In this document: piece after piece, positions 11,276-20,567 of the stretch
Numbering within the stretch: the stretch's first letter is position 1
Layout of the letters: each line of letters begins with the position of its first letter
Origin: Bacillus sp. RO3
GTDB taxonomy: Bacteria > Bacillota > Bacilli > Bacillales > Bacillaceae_B
Direction of reading: 5' to 3'
Length of the DNA stretch: 56,825 bases
Assembly (NCBI RefSeq): GCF_012911895.1
Contig: NZ_JAAXCV010000015.1
Span: 1 to 56,825 of the forward strand
Position numbers and translations under genes: made by a program
Notes under the pieces: model-generated
Told to the model about the DNA's origin: nothing
Seen by the model: the letters and a program-made list of their open reading frames with translations, nothing else
Databases searched by the model: none

Positions 11276-11458
11276 AAAAGCGCAACCGGCTTGACTAGGC
11301 CCGACATGCATAAGGCGATTTCAACGGAAAGGCGCTGTTTGCCTTTTTGGTGGAATTGACTTATGACCTCGAGGGCCTAGCCGGTGGAGCTGGATGAAAC
11401 AAAAGCGCAACCGGCTTGACTAGGCCCGACATGCATAAGGCGATTTCACCGGAAAGGA
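11276..11458 (+). repeat. palindromic repeat array A (one full copy, one truncated)
   Basis: Full copy at 11276-11395, followed 125 bp later by a left-part copy (11401-11458) that breaks off after GGAAAGG. Arms ACCGGCT/AGCCGGT, AGGCCC/GGGCCT and CATAAG/CTTATG pair, and the apex is AAAGGC(G..T)GCCTTT. The array lies between the ftsH terminator and the coaX promoter. The rest of 11459-11652 shows no gene. Confidence 0.9.
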
Positions 11459-11652
11459 CTTAATATTTTGGATAGAACACTAAACCCCTTTGCAGTTAAC
11501 ATAAAAATCAGCTACTACTATATGTGCAGCCATGATATCCACCGAGAAATCCACTTATCCTCGTTTCCTTGACATAATAAAATTTGTGTCCTTCAAGCAG
11601 TACGAGTAAAAGCTCAAGGGGTGATGAGGAACAAGAAGCAAAGAAATACAAC

Positions 11653-11686
11653 AAAAAAGATGCACCCAATAATGGATGCACCCTTT
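11653..11686 (-). terminator. ftsH intrinsic terminator
   Basis: On the minus strand GGTGCATCC pairs (with one G-U) with GGGTGCATC around ATTATT, then six T residues, directly after the ftsH stop. Confidence 0.8.
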
Positions 11687-11689
11687 CTA

Positions 11690-13651
11690 TTACGTGCGAT
11701 CTGAATGAGAGTCGTCTTCTTTTGAAGCCGTATCTTCTTCAATCGCGTTTTCTTCATTTTTCTTTTGGATATTCACTTTCACGTCGCTGTTATCCTGATC
11801 GGACTCATACGTACGTTCCGGAAGTTTGCCATGATCCATTAGAGACTTGATCTGTGCGGCATCCAGTGTTTCAACATCTAATAATGTTTTTGCAATGAGT
11901 TCAAGCTTATCGCGATTCTCAGTAAGAATTCTCTTCGCTCTCTCATAGCTGTCTTTAATCAGACGCTGCATTTCTAAGTCAATTTCGTAAGCAATGGCAT
12001 CTGAATAGTTTTGTTCACTATTGATGTCACGTCCCAAGAACACTTGACCACCTTGGGATTGACCGAACTGAAGTGGTCCAAGCTTATCACTCATACCATA
12101 TTCAGTAACCATTTTACGTGCAATTCCAGTCGCACGTTGGAAGTCATTATGGGCACCAGTTGAAACATCACCGAAGATGATTTCCTCTGCTACACGACCA
12201 CCAAGTAAACCGGTAATCTTATCTAGAAGCTCAGGCTTCGTCATAAAGTAACGATCTTCTTTCGGAAGCATGACGGCATATCCGCCTGCTTGGCCACGAG
12301 GAACAATGGTTACCTTATGTACCATGTCGGCTTCATCAAGGACTAATCCAATCACCGTATGACCCGCTTCATGGAATGCCACGATTTTACGTTCTTTTTC
12401 AGAAATGACGCGGCTCTTCTTAGCAGGACCTGCAATGACACGGTCGGTTGCTTCGTCGATATCGCGCATATCGATTTTCTTCTTATCCTGACGAGCTGCC
12501 ACAAGAGCTGCTTCGTTCAGCAGATTTTCCAGATCGGCTCCAGAGAAACCTGGTGTTCTCATCGCAATTGATTTTAGATCCACAGAATCATCAAGCGGTT
12601 TGTTCTTAGAATGTACTTTAAGAACAGCTTCACGACCTTTTAAGTCAGGACGATCTACGGTGATTTGACGATCAAAACGTCCTGGACGCAACAATGCTGG
12701 ATCCAGAATGTCCGGTCTGTTTGTTGCAGCGACGATGATGATTCCTTCGTTCGCCCCAAATCCATCCATTTCAACAAGCAACTGGTTAAGTGTCTGTTCA
12801 CGCTCATCGTGACCTCCGCCTAATCCTGCTCCACGTTGACGACCGACTGCATCAATCTCATCGATGAAAATGATACATGGTGCATTCTTCTTTGCATTTT
12901 CGAATAAATCACGAACACGAGATGCACCGACACCGACAAACATTTCAACGAAGTCGGAACCACTGATGGAGAAGAACGGTACTCCCGCTTCTCCTGCTAC
13001 TGCTCGTGCAAGTAGGGTTTTACCTGTACCTGGAGGTCCCACCAGAAGGACACCCTTTGGAATGCGGGCACCCACTTCGGAGAATTTACGCGGATCCTTT
13101 AGGAATTCCACTACCTCCACAAGTTCCTGCTTCTCTTCATCTGCTCCAGCTACATCTTTAAAGCGAACCTTCTTCTTCTCTTCGCTATATAGCTTCGCTT
13201 TACTCTTCCCAAAGTTCATGACTCGGCTTCCGCCGCCTTGAGCCTGGTTTAGTAAGAAGAAGAACAGAATAAAGATGATGACAAATGGAATGATCGTTGT
13301 AAAGAAAGATACCCAGCCACTTGTTTCTTTGGCTTGTAAAACTTCCACATCAATGCCCTGCTCTGATGCAGCTGTATTAATCTTCTCCATTAACTTTCCA
13401 TCTGTTGTAAGGACATAGGTTAAGAAGTACTCTCCTTCTTCAGCCCCTTCCATCTGTCCTTTCACTTCATAAACGCCTCTGCCAGGCTGAATTGAAAAGG
13501 AAGAAACCTCTCCATCTTCAAGGTTATTAATAAACGTACTGTACTCGATATTTTTGGTTGGCTCATTGTTATTACTGAAATAACTCACCACACCTATAAT
13601 CACTAAAAAGACAAGTAAATAGAATATGGTGTTTCGAAAGATCCGGTTCAT
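11690..13651 (-). CDS. ftsH: ATP-dependent zinc metalloprotease FtsH
   Basis: Membrane AAA+ protease that removes damaged membrane proteins and regulators; in B. subtilis it is needed for sporulation and biofilm signalling. The 653-residue protein has two N-terminal membrane segments (about residues 8-25 and 113-134) around an extracytoplasmic loop, Walker A 'GPPGTGKT' (~205), Walker B 'IIFIDEID', the second region of homology ending 'RPGRFDRQI', and the zinc-binding 'HEAGH' (~428). The acidic tail after residue 610 varies in the family. It has its own promoter and terminator. Confidence 0.98.
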   Translation of the reverse strand: MNRIFRNTIFYLLVFLVIIGVVSYFSNNNEPTKNIEYSTFINNLEDGEVSSFSIQPGRGVYEVKGQMEGAEEGEYFLTYVLTTDGKLMEKINTAASEQGIDVEVLQAKETSGWVSFFTTIIPFVIIFILFFFLLNQAQGGGSRVMNFGKSKAKLYSEEKKKVRFKDVAGADEEKQELVEVVEFLKDPRKFSEVGARIPKGVLLVGPPGTGKTLLARAVAGEAGVPFFSISGSDFVEMFVGVGASRVRDLFENAKKNAPCIIFIDEIDAVGRQRGAGLGGGHDEREQTLNQLLVEMDGFGANEGIIIVAATNRPDILDPALLRPGRFDRQITVDRPDLKGREAVLKVHSKNKPLDDSVDLKSIAMRTPGFSGADLENLLNEAALVAARQDKKKIDMRDIDEATDRVIAGPAKKSRVISEKERKIVAFHEAGHTVIGLVLDEADMVHKVTIVPRGQAGGYAVMLPKEDRYFMTKPELLDKITGLLGGRVAEEIIFGDVSTGAHNDFQRATGIARKMVTEYGMSDKLGPLQFGQSQGGQVFLGRDINSEQNYSDAIAYEIDLEMQRLIKDSYERAKRILTENRDKLELIAKTLLDVETLDAAQIKSLMDHGKLPERTYESDQDNSDVKVNIQKKNEENAIEEDTASKEDDSHSDRT

Positions 13652-13687
13652 CCCTTACCTCCTCCCACGGTAAACAAACTAAGTAAA

Positions 13688-13717
13688 ATAGTATCATAGA
13701 AAATCATGGCATTACAA
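13688..13717 (-). promoter_or_regulatory. ftsH sigma-A promoter
   Basis: TTGTAA (13712-13717), 18 bp, TACTAT (13688-13693) with a TGA extension just upstream of the -10. The start would be near 13681, about 30 nt before the ATG. Confidence 0.6.
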
Positions 13718-13753
13718 CAAATTGCACTCACAAGATTCCTCTTTAGATTACAC

Positions 13754-14302
13754 TTATTCTCCAGTTGTATACACTCTTGGTTTTAACACTCCGATATACG
13801 GCAGATTACGGTATCTCTCAGCGTAATCAAGACCATATCCGACAACGAACTCGTCAGGAACGATAAAGCCTACGTAGTCCGCTTTGATATCTGTTTTACG
13901 TCCGCTTGGCTTGTCAAGCAGAGTGACGATGCTGATTGATTTCGCTTTACGATAGCGGAAAAGTTCAACCAGGTAACTTAGCGTCAGGCCACTGTCAATG
14001 ATATCTTCAATGATCAGGATATCCCGACCTTCCACTTTCGTATCTAAATCTTTCACAATCTTTACTTCTCCTGAAGAGACAGTAGAGTTCCCGTAGCTGG
14101 ATACATCCATGAAATCCATTTCCATATGCGTATCCATACGTTTACAAAGGTCGGCCATGAATGGCATTGCACCTTTCAGAACACCAATTGCCAAAGGAAA
14201 ACGATCTTGATATTCCTCTGTTAATTGCGCTCCCAACACTTTAATCTTTTCTTGAAGTTCCTCTTCTGAAATTAACACTTTCTCAATATCCTGATTTAAC
14301 AA
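13754..14302 (-). CDS. hprT: hypoxanthine-guanine phosphoribosyltransferase
   Basis: Purine salvage: makes IMP or GMP from hypoxanthine or guanine and PRPP. The 182-residue type I PRTase shows the PRPP loop '[12 protein letters not shown]' (near residue 95-106), the flexible-loop '[15 protein letters not shown]' and the C-terminal '[22 protein letters not shown]'. The start is a TTG at 14302 with AGGAGG upstream. It lies 3 bp after tilS; in Firmicutes TilS and HprT are neighbours and reported to cooperate in regulating ftsH, which fits this order. Confidence 0.96.
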   Translation of the reverse strand: MLNQDIEKVLISEEELQEKIKVLGAQLTEEYQDRFPLAIGVLKGAMPFMADLCKRMDTHMEMDFMDVSSYGNSTVSSGEVKIVKDLDTKVEGRDILIIEDIIDSGLTLSYLVELFRYRKAKSISIVTLLDKPSGRKTDIKADYVGFIVPDEFVVGYGLDYAERYRNLPYIGVLKPRVYTTGE

Positions 14303-14305
14303 TGT

Positions 14306-15712
14306 TCAACTGCCTCCTAGAAGATGATTGCTTTTAAATTGTAGTACTAAACTATTTTCTTGCTCTTCTCCCAAATCGTAAATGGACTTTCTCATTCCAG
14401 GAACCCAAAGGATGCGGTCATCTGAATCAACCACTATCGGCCACTGCTCCCGGAGATGAACGGGAATCTTTTCATCAATAAAGAGTTTTTTAAGCTTCTT
14501 GGAGCCTTCCAACCCTTTTACTTTCAGTCGATCTCCGCTTCTTCTCGTACGCACGAACAATGGCAAAGATACCTCGTCGGGACTGATATAAATCCTATCA
14601 CCGGTGCGATCCTCCACCTGCGAGGAAGAAGAATAGAGAAAGAACCGATATCCACCTTGCAGGACAAGCGTTTGATCAACCTTTAACTCATGACAATAAG
14701 GAGCCGTGGTTAACGCTAATTCCCCAAAATGAAAATAACATGTATGATACGCCCTGGTGACCTTTAGACCTTTCGGTAAATCAAGGCTGGCATTAGGCGT
14801 TTTTCCTCTTAATATACCCAATACATCGTAAATATGTATAGACGATAAGGAAGATGGTCTAAGTTTGTAAAGATAGTTTAATATTAGATTAATCCCTCTT
14901 CTTTGTAAAGGCTGAGACATTGCAAGGAATCCCTCGATTTCTAAAGATGAGAAATCTTCAGTGCTGTTCCATACCTTATTCAACTTTTCCCATGTTAATT
15001 CCTCTAAAAATGCCTCATCTTCTGCTGTTTCTTCACTAAATCGCTGAAATTGAAGATGAACATGCGGATTTTCCTTCTTTAAGAATGGCAGAACCTTTAA
15101 CCGGAATCGGTTCCTTGTATACTCTTCCTTCTTATTACTGGGGTCCGTCCTGGGTGAAAGTTCGTTTCGCTCACAATAATTCTCTATTTCCTCCTTCGTA
15201 ACAGAGAGGAATGGCCGGATTACCTGTCCCGTAGAAAAGGGACGCTTCAGGGGGATTCCCGCTCTGCCTGCCCCGGATGACCCCCTTGTCATCTTCATTA
15301 AAATGGTTTCTACCTGATCATCCCCGTGATGACCCAGGGCTAATTTGGTTGCTGAAACGCTCTTCATTACCTTTCCCAAAAATCCATAACGAATGTGTCT
15401 CGCTTTTTCCTGAAGGCTTCCGGTCGTGTTTTCCATTTCAGTAGACACATCCATTCGTTCCCCATAAAAAGGGATGCGTCTACTGCTGCAGAACTCTTTA
15501 ACGAACAGTAGCTCCTGATAGGATTCTTCGCCACGGAACATATGATCAAGATGAGCAGCCATCACTTCCACTCCCCACTCCAGGCGATTTGCCTCAAGAA
15601 AATGGAGAAGCGCCAGGGAATCAGGGCCTCCGGACACTGCCACAACAATCCGGTCACCCTCTTTAATCAGCTCATGTTCGTGAATAAACTCTTTTGTAGT
15701 GTGCTCTAACAT
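14306..15712 (-). CDS. tilS: tRNA(Ile)-lysidine synthase
   Basis: Converts C34 of tRNA-Ile(CAU) to lysidine, changing both its charging and its decoding from Met to Ile. The 468-residue protein has the PP-loop 'VAVSGGPDSLALLHFL' near residue 20, 'AAHLDHMFRGEES' (~55), and a C-terminal substrate-binding domain ('RTRRSGDRLKVKGLEGSKKLKKLFIDEKIP' region, split across ~385-415). I place the start at the ATG at 15712, preceded by AGGAAGAGG. It is transcribed with hprT. Confidence 0.95.
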   Translation of the reverse strand: MLEHTTKEFIHEHELIKEGDRIVVAVSGGPDSLALLHFLEANRLEWGVEVMAAHLDHMFRGEESYQELLFVKEFCSSRRIPFYGERMDVSTEMENTTGSLQEKARHIRYGFLGKVMKSVSATKLALGHHGDDQVETILMKMTRGSSGAGRAGIPLKRPFSTGQVIRPFLSVTKEEIENYCERNELSPRTDPSNKKEEYTRNRFRLKVLPFLKKENPHVHLQFQRFSEETAEDEAFLEELTWEKLNKVWNSTEDFSSLEIEGFLAMSQPLQRRGINLILNYLYKLRPSSLSSIHIYDVLGILRGKTPNASLDLPKGLKVTRAYHTCYFHFGELALTTAPYCHELKVDQTLVLQGGYRFFLYSSSSQVEDRTGDRIYISPDEVSLPLFVRTRRSGDRLKVKGLEGSKKLKKLFIDEKIPVHLREQWPIVVDSDDRILWVPGMRKSIYDLGEEQENSLVLQFKSNHLLGGS

Positions 15713-15779
15713 TACTCTTCCTCTTCCTGAACCCATTTTCTCCATTGTAACAATTTCCGCTTCATTCTCACACTAAGAG

Positions 15780-16784
15780 CTACATCAGTTCTCCATAGAT
15801 ATACAAAACATATAATAACGAAACAATCATCACTACAAGTACTGTCTCAAGAAAGTGACCAGATTTGCCGGTTTGGTGATGTTGATATCTTCTTGTATTT
15901 GAAGTGGATGATCTTACATGAGAGCGTGAAGAAACAGATTTGCTCACTTTGGGATTCAGCTTCGGCTTAACAGGTTGGGTGTGAGAGAGTCCATCCAGGA
16001 GGCTCACCCTCATTTCACTGGCAGATTGAAACTTCCCTTCCAGGGCATTCAGTATCGGACCTTCAAACTTCCTTAGTTGCTCTTTGGAACGGATGGCCTG
16101 TCTTAATTGTTGCATATTCCCGTTTCCTGCCTTTGTGAAACGCATAGGATAGCCTAAATTAATGAGAATCATCCCAACAGAGAAAAGGTCATAAGAAGGC
16201 TCTGCCCTTCGTGACCCCCCGAGCCAATATCCTCTGTCAAAAAACTCCGTAAACTCTTTGATTGCCCTGCCACTAATGGTCGTCCCCCCTACATCAATAC
16301 AGCGAATACGATATGGCTGGCCTGTGACGATTAAGTTTTCAGGCTTTAAATCCCCAAAGACCCAACCTTCTTTATGAATGCGTTCTAAGTCAGACAGTAG
16401 CTGGGAAACGAGTACACCTGTCCAGGAAAATCCTTTTGCCTGAACAAAAGACAGCAAGTCGGTGCCTTGAATATATTCCATTACATAGAAGTGCACATTC
16501 TTCCCACGGTACTCCCAATCATCCACATCAAGAAGCCTGGGTCCAAGAGGGGGACCCTGGACCTTTGAGAAAGCTTTTAATACATTGACTTCGGAAGTAA
16601 TGGATATATTGCTGTCACTCATTTTCAAAGCCTGATATCCCGATGTCCCCTGGACCAGATAGACGATACCGTTAGCACCATATCCTAATTCTTTCACAAT
16701 GGTATAGATATGGTTATACCATTTTCCTTTAATGACCGTTCCAGGCGGAAAATTAAATGGTTTCTTCGAAGTATTGTTCATCAT
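15780..16784 (-). CDS. yabT: sporulation-associated Ser/Thr protein kinase YabT
   Basis: In B. subtilis YabT is a membrane-anchored, DNA-activated Hanks-type kinase made early in sporulation that phosphorylates RecA. This 334-residue version keeps the glycine loop 'GYGANGIVYLV', the ATP lysine in 'ALKMSD', the catalytic loop 'VFGDLKPENL' and a metal-binding 'DVGG' in place of DFG. It then has a basic linker (about 270-305) that could bind DNA and one C-terminal membrane helix. The ATG at 16784 is in the yabS 3' end, giving a 32 bp overlap; a GTG two codons earlier is possible. Confidence 0.92.
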   Translation of the reverse strand: MMNNTSKKPFNFPPGTVIKGKWYNHIYTIVKELGYGANGIVYLVQGTSGYQALKMSDSNISITSEVNVLKAFSKVQGPPLGPRLLDVDDWEYRGKNVHFYVMEYIQGTDLLSFVQAKGFSWTGVLVSQLLSDLERIHKEGWVFGDLKPENLIVTGQPYRIRCIDVGGTTISGRAIKEFTEFFDRGYWLGGSRRAEPSYDLFSVGMILINLGYPMRFTKAGNGNMQQLRQAIRSKEQLRKFEGPILNALEGKFQSASEMRVSLLDGLSHTQPVKPKLNPKVSKSVSSRSHVRSSTSNTRRYQHHQTGKSGHFLETVLVVMIVSLLYVLYIYGELM

Positions 16785-17493
16785 CGCCACGAGAGAGCAA
16801 TCCCCTTAATGAACGTTTTTTCTTGAAATGTGTGATAGCTTCTGAGATCGCAGGACCCGTTGGCGTAATTCCACCTGGAGACAATTTAGAGAATATGCTC
16901 GTTAATGTCTCGAGCTTCGGCGTCCAATCCAGCAATTTTTCGACATCTTGTCGTTTCCCGGGAAATACGAAGACAGAAAACTTATTGTCACCCATCCGGG
17001 CATTCAAGCTCAATGAAAGGTCCAATAGAGCTTCTTTAACCGTTGGAAGTTTATGTTTCATACTTGCAGACGTATCGACAAGTATCAACACTTCCATATC
17101 AACGGACTCCCCAAGTTCATCCACAACCTCCATGACCTCTCCTCGTTGTTCAGGGGGTAGCTCCTCCATGGATGCGGATTTACCGAGAATTTGCTTCAAC
17201 TCTTTATTCACGACCCCCTGCAACGTTTGAGTCATGGCTTTACGGGTGACCATCTGCACGGTCTGAGAGAGTTGCTGGGCATAGACGATCTGACTCACTC
17301 CTCCTCCCGATAGGGCAATTCCTTCAATTTCCTGCATTCCGTTATCATCTATCACATCGTTATCCATGACCCCGATGACGTTTACTGAAATTCCTTGCTC
17401 TTTCGCTAGTGCCGCCATTGCAATAGGGTCTTCTCCTTGATTGGAGCAACCATCCGTAATTAATAGAATTTGACGAAGTGTACCTGGCTTCAT
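16753..17493 (-). CDS. yabS: von Willebrand factor A domain protein YabS
   Basis: The 246-residue protein has a metal-ion-dependent adhesion motif 'LVDTSASM' (DxSxS, near residue 138) and the distal 'GGITPTGPAI' threonine loop, both vWA hallmarks. An N-terminal 'ILLITDGCSNQGED' is also vWA-like. Its molecular role is unknown to me. It lies between spoIIE and yabT, as in B. subtilis, and overlaps yabT, so a partner role with that kinase in sporulation is an inference from context only. Confidence 0.88.
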   Translation of the reverse strand: MKPGTLRQILLITDGCSNQGEDPIAMAALAKEQGISVNVIGVMDNDVIDDNGMQEIEGIALSGGGVSQIVYAQQLSQTVQMVTRKAMTQTLQGVVNKELKQILGKSASMEELPPEQRGEVMEVVDELGESVDMEVLILVDTSASMKHKLPTVKEALLDLSLSLNARMGDNKFSVFVFPGKRQDVEKLLDWTPKLETLTSIFSKLSPGGITPTGPAISEAITHFKKKRSLRGLLSRGDDEQYFEETI

Positions 17494-17589
17494 CAGACTC
17501 CCCTCCTCATTCTAAAGTTGCTATCATCTTCGCCGAATAAGGAGGAATTTATACTCTAGTTAACTATTTTTATAAGGTACAGGAACGTG

Positions 17590-20082
17590 TTAGGAGATTC
17601 TCTTTTTATCTTTCGTTTTCTGTTTTTGTACAGGGATGGAAGACCATTTCGGTATATTATGTTTAATCTTAGAAACCACAATTGTCATATCATCTTCTAT
17701 TAATCCCGAACTTGACCTGATCACTTCCTCCATTAAAATATCGGCGACTTCTTGAGGTTCCTCGGTTTCCAGCTCCTTTATTTTTCTCTTCATCCACAAA
17801 TCATAATTCTCTACATGCTTCGGACCTTCAAAGGCACCGTCACTCATCATGATAAGGAGGTCCCCTGCTTTTAACTGTTCGGATACTACATCGACATCAA
17901 AGTCCTGTTGGAGCATCCCCATAGGTAAATTACTGGCTTCCACTTTGATGATTTTATCTCCCCGCTTGATAAAGCTGGGGGTTGAGCCAATCTTCAAGAA
18001 TCGTGAAGACGCATTTTGCAGATCAATCATAGCTAAGTCCAGGGTTGAAAAAATTTCATCGTTGGTCCTCAGGGAGAGGATTGAATTAATGGATTTGATT
18101 GCTACTTGCTCTTCAATACCGGATTCAAGAATCTTTTTCAAAAGCCTGAGTGTCTCATTGCTCTCATAATGTGCACGTTCACCGTTCCCCATCCCGTCAC
18201 TGATGGCTACGGCATATTTCCCCCTTCCTAACTCAATCATGGAATAACTGTCCCCTGACACGAGACCTCCTCCTTTCGCAGCATGAGAAGCCCCCGTGTC
18301 AACCACAAACTTCTTGGCCGATTGAAAGGTTACATGGCAGTAACCGTTCGGGAATTGTGCGCATTCCTCCTTCTGGACGAGGATATTTTCACCCAATATA
18401 TCGGATAGCATGGGTGCGATCAACTTTTCCCCCTGGCCATGCCCCCCGCAGTAAGGCATGGTCATATCGATATCGACATTCCCTTGCTCCAGACTGTATA
18501 TCTCGATATTTTCAATCTCGATCCCGAATTCCCCAATACTCGATAAAATCTGTTCTTCCTGAATATGATGATTCTCCCTTTCTCTTTGAATTTCTTTCGC
18601 AAAATTCCCCATCACCTCAGATACTCCCAGTAATTGATCGGCAACCAGCTTTCTGCTTTCCTGCACCTGTTTCTTTAATTTTAAGTTGGCTTGATAGAAG
18701 GTCAATTCCTGATAAATCGTATCTTTCAGTTTCTTTTCTCTCGTACAATGCTTCTCTACTTCTCTAGCAAGTTTGGGCGATAGAGGGACTCGTCCCTGAT
18801 CATATTCTGTCATCACATCTTTCATCAGATTATAGGTTTTATCAAAATTTCGGGCCCAGCATTGATCTTTCTTAAAGCAGGTTTGACACGTTTTCTCCGT
18901 TACATTGCTTAAGAAATAATCGAACTCTTTATCTTCTTCCTCTTCAAAACGGTCTTCTATTTGTTGAAAGCTGTTTGACAATGCCTGAAACACAGAGGAA
19001 AACTGAGTGACCCTGTGTGCGGTCACATCTCTCACTCTCCGCATATATCCTTGTTGTTCCTGCTGATATTCGGTTGTTCCAGGGATATGCCTGGCAATTT
19101 GTGACGTGAGGCTTTGCGGGGTTAAGAATAAGAGTAAAATCGCTACCCCTGATTCATATAAAGTTTTCGTTAGGACTGTATCTGTCTCTCCGTACATCCC
19201 CATCAATAAAGTAGCAATTAACAAACCGATTGCTGCTCCAAATTTCTTCCCTTCTTTCATTAGTCCGCCCAGAAGCCCGGAGAAAGCAAGCAAGCTCATT
19301 TGATAAAAGCTTGAAACATTCGCTAAACTGAAAACAAGCCCGGTTACAACCCCTACCGTGGAGCCTACTGTTGCCCCTGCAATAAAGGAAAATAGCAGTA
19401 CCAGGTATCTTGATAGCACATGTTCTACAGACAGATTGTATATGGACCATCCAATTGTCCCTGTCATGATGGAGGCTAACAGGATGATCAAACTGACTAC
19501 TTCTTCTGTTTTTAGAGACCTTCTTCTACGCTGAATGGTGACCAGGGGAATACTTTGAATGAAAATATAGGTCAAGAGAAAAGCAAGGCTCGCTTCTATT
19601 AACGCCATCACACCGTTGTACACGGTAAGGGCTTGTCCTTGCTGAACAAAATCGAATGACAGCTTTGCCGCTATGACAGTGAAAAAAACATAAAATGCCA
19701 CCAGGCGTAAATTATTCTTATGATATTTCTGCGACAAACGAAACGCTAAGAGGAATAATGCCGCACTGACAAACGTATAACTAATACTAGGCAGTGACAG
19801 AGTGAGTGCTCCTGCAAGCAATCCGATTAGCGCAATGGGAGATTTCTCTCTGCGAATAATGTATACAGAGGCAAAGAACGGAAGTGCAAACGGCGTTAAA
19901 TGTGAAAGGATCAACGCTCTACCCAATAAAAAACCGATAACGAATAAGGCAATACCCTTTTCTACGAACAGCCATTCCAGCTTCGAATAGATAGATTTTA
20001 TCCCCTTGGACAGCTCCACCCTAGTGTGTTCAATATCCACATTCTGAACAGGTTCAATAATCGACTGATCGACTTTCCCCAT
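17590..20082 (-). CDS. spoIIE: stage II sporulation protein E (SpoIIAA-P phosphatase)
   Basis: Dephosphorylates the anti-anti-sigma factor SpoIIAA at the polar septum and so activates sigma-F in the forespore; it also binds FtsZ. The 830-residue protein has a cytoplasmic N-terminus, about ten membrane helices (residues ~40-330), a central domain with a cysteine cluster near 390 ('CQTCFKKDQCW'), and a C-terminal PP2C phosphatase with 'AVAISDGMGNG' (~605) and 'LLIMMSDGAFEG'. The ATG at 20082 has GGGGAG eight bases upstream; the ATG six codons earlier does not. Confidence 0.97.
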   Translation of the reverse strand: MGKVDQSIIEPVQNVDIEHTRVELSKGIKSIYSKLEWLFVEKGIALFVIGFLLGRALILSHLTPFALPFFASVYIIRREKSPIALIGLLAGALTLSLPSISYTFVSAALFLLAFRLSQKYHKNNLRLVAFYVFFTVIAAKLSFDFVQQGQALTVYNGVMALIEASLAFLLTYIFIQSIPLVTIQRRRRSLKTEEVVSLIILLASIMTGTIGWSIYNLSVEHVLSRYLVLLFSFIAGATVGSTVGVVTGLVFSLANVSSFYQMSLLAFSGLLGGLMKEGKKFGAAIGLLIATLLMGMYGETDTVLTKTLYESGVAILLLFLTPQSLTSQIARHIPGTTEYQQEQQGYMRRVRDVTAHRVTQFSSVFQALSNSFQQIEDRFEEEEDKEFDYFLSNVTEKTCQTCFKKDQCWARNFDKTYNLMKDVMTEYDQGRVPLSPKLAREVEKHCTREKKLKDTIYQELTFYQANLKLKKQVQESRKLVADQLLGVSEVMGNFAKEIQRERENHHIQEEQILSSIGEFGIEIENIEIYSLEQGNVDIDMTMPYCGGHGQGEKLIAPMLSDILGENILVQKEECAQFPNGYCHVTFQSAKKFVVDTGASHAAKGGGLVSGDSYSMIELGRGKYAVAISDGMGNGERAHYESNETLRLLKKILESGIEEQVAIKSINSILSLRTNDEIFSTLDLAMIDLQNASSRFLKIGSTPSFIKRGDKIIKVEASNLPMGMLQQDFDVDVVSEQLKAGDLLIMMSDGAFEGPKHVENYDLWMKRKIKELETEEPQEVADILMEEVIRSSSGLIEDDMTIVVSKIKHNIPKWSSIPVQKQKTKDKKRIS

Positions 20083-20113
20083 ATATGAAACACTCCCCAT
20101 TTCTTTTTTGTTT

Positions 20114-20179
20114 AGTATAAATGGTATGAGCTTAAAACTTTGTCAGAATAAGGGAATGACCATTAAGAAAGTTTCGACG
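20114..20179 (-). promoter_or_regulatory. spoIIE promoter with 21 bp spacer and Spo0A box
   Basis: CTGACA (20141-20146) and TATACT (20114-20119) are separated by exactly 21 bp. The B. subtilis spoIIE promoter is known for a 21 bp spacer and activation by Spo0A~P with sigma-A. A near-consensus Spo0A box (CGTCGAA on the minus strand, 6/7, at 20173-20179) lies about 27 bp upstream of the -35. Confidence 0.8.
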
Positions 20180-20300
20180 TCATTCTATAGATTCCGGTAA
20201 AATATTCAGAATACTCTATTGTTATTTTCAGCTTTTTGCTGCCTTAAAGCTTACCAAACTGGAGGTAAGGGAATTTTGACAAATTCTTTACTAGATTATA

Positions 20301-20329
20301 TTGACAAGATAATTCTTTCTAGGTATCAT
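20301..20329 (+). promoter_or_regulatory. tRNA promoter (sigma-A)
   Basis: TTGACA (20301-20306), 17 bp, TATCAT (20324-20329) on the plus strand, about 30 bp before the tRNA-Met gene. Another TTGACA at 20276 has a TATATT only 15 bp away and is less likely. Confidence 0.75.
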
Positions 20330-20359
20330 AGTTTTTGTGCTTAAAAGCAAATACAATTT

Positions 20360-20436
20360 GGCGGTGTAGCTCAGCTGGCTAGAGCGTACGGTTCATACCC
20401 GTGAGGTCGGGGGTTCGATCCCCTCCGCCGCTACCA
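20360..20436 (+). tRNA. tRNA-Met (anticodon CAT, elongator type)
   Basis: A 77 nt cloverleaf with T-loop GTTCGATC, anticodon loop TTCATAC and an encoded CCA end. It closely resembles the elongator tRNA-Met of B. subtilis, including the G1-U72 pair. It is on the plus strand, opposite to all nearby protein genes, and is divergent from spoIIE. Confidence 0.96.
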
Positions 20437-20444
20437 TATTTCAA

Positions 20445-20516
20445 GGCCCGTTGGTCAAGCGGTTAAGACACCGCCCTTTCACGGCGGTAACACGGGTTCG
20501 AATCCCGTACGGGTCA
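20445..20516 (+). tRNA. tRNA-Glu (anticodon TTC)
   Basis: A 72 nt cloverleaf with acceptor arms GGCCCGT/ACGGGTC, anticodon loop CTTTCAC and T-loop GTTCGAAT. CCA is not encoded. It follows tRNA-Met by 8 bp and shares its promoter and terminator. Confidence 0.96.
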
Positions 20517-20520
20517 TAAG

Positions 20521-20551
20521 AAAAAGACTATCAAATTTGATAGTCTTTTTT
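20521..20551 (+). terminator. bidirectional terminator between tRNA-Glu and the dinB-like gene
   Basis: AAAAAGACTATCAAA pairs with TTTGATAGTCTTTTT, giving A- and T-tracts on both sides. It can end the tRNA transcript and the convergent dinB-like gene. Confidence 0.92.
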
Positions 20552-20567
20552 CTATGGCGTCTTCCCA

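Noticed and set aside
11206..11689. Possible small gene in the coaX-ftsH gap
   Set aside because: Apart from the repeat array, the coaX promoter and the ftsH terminator, only short plus-strand frames antisense to these elements exist.
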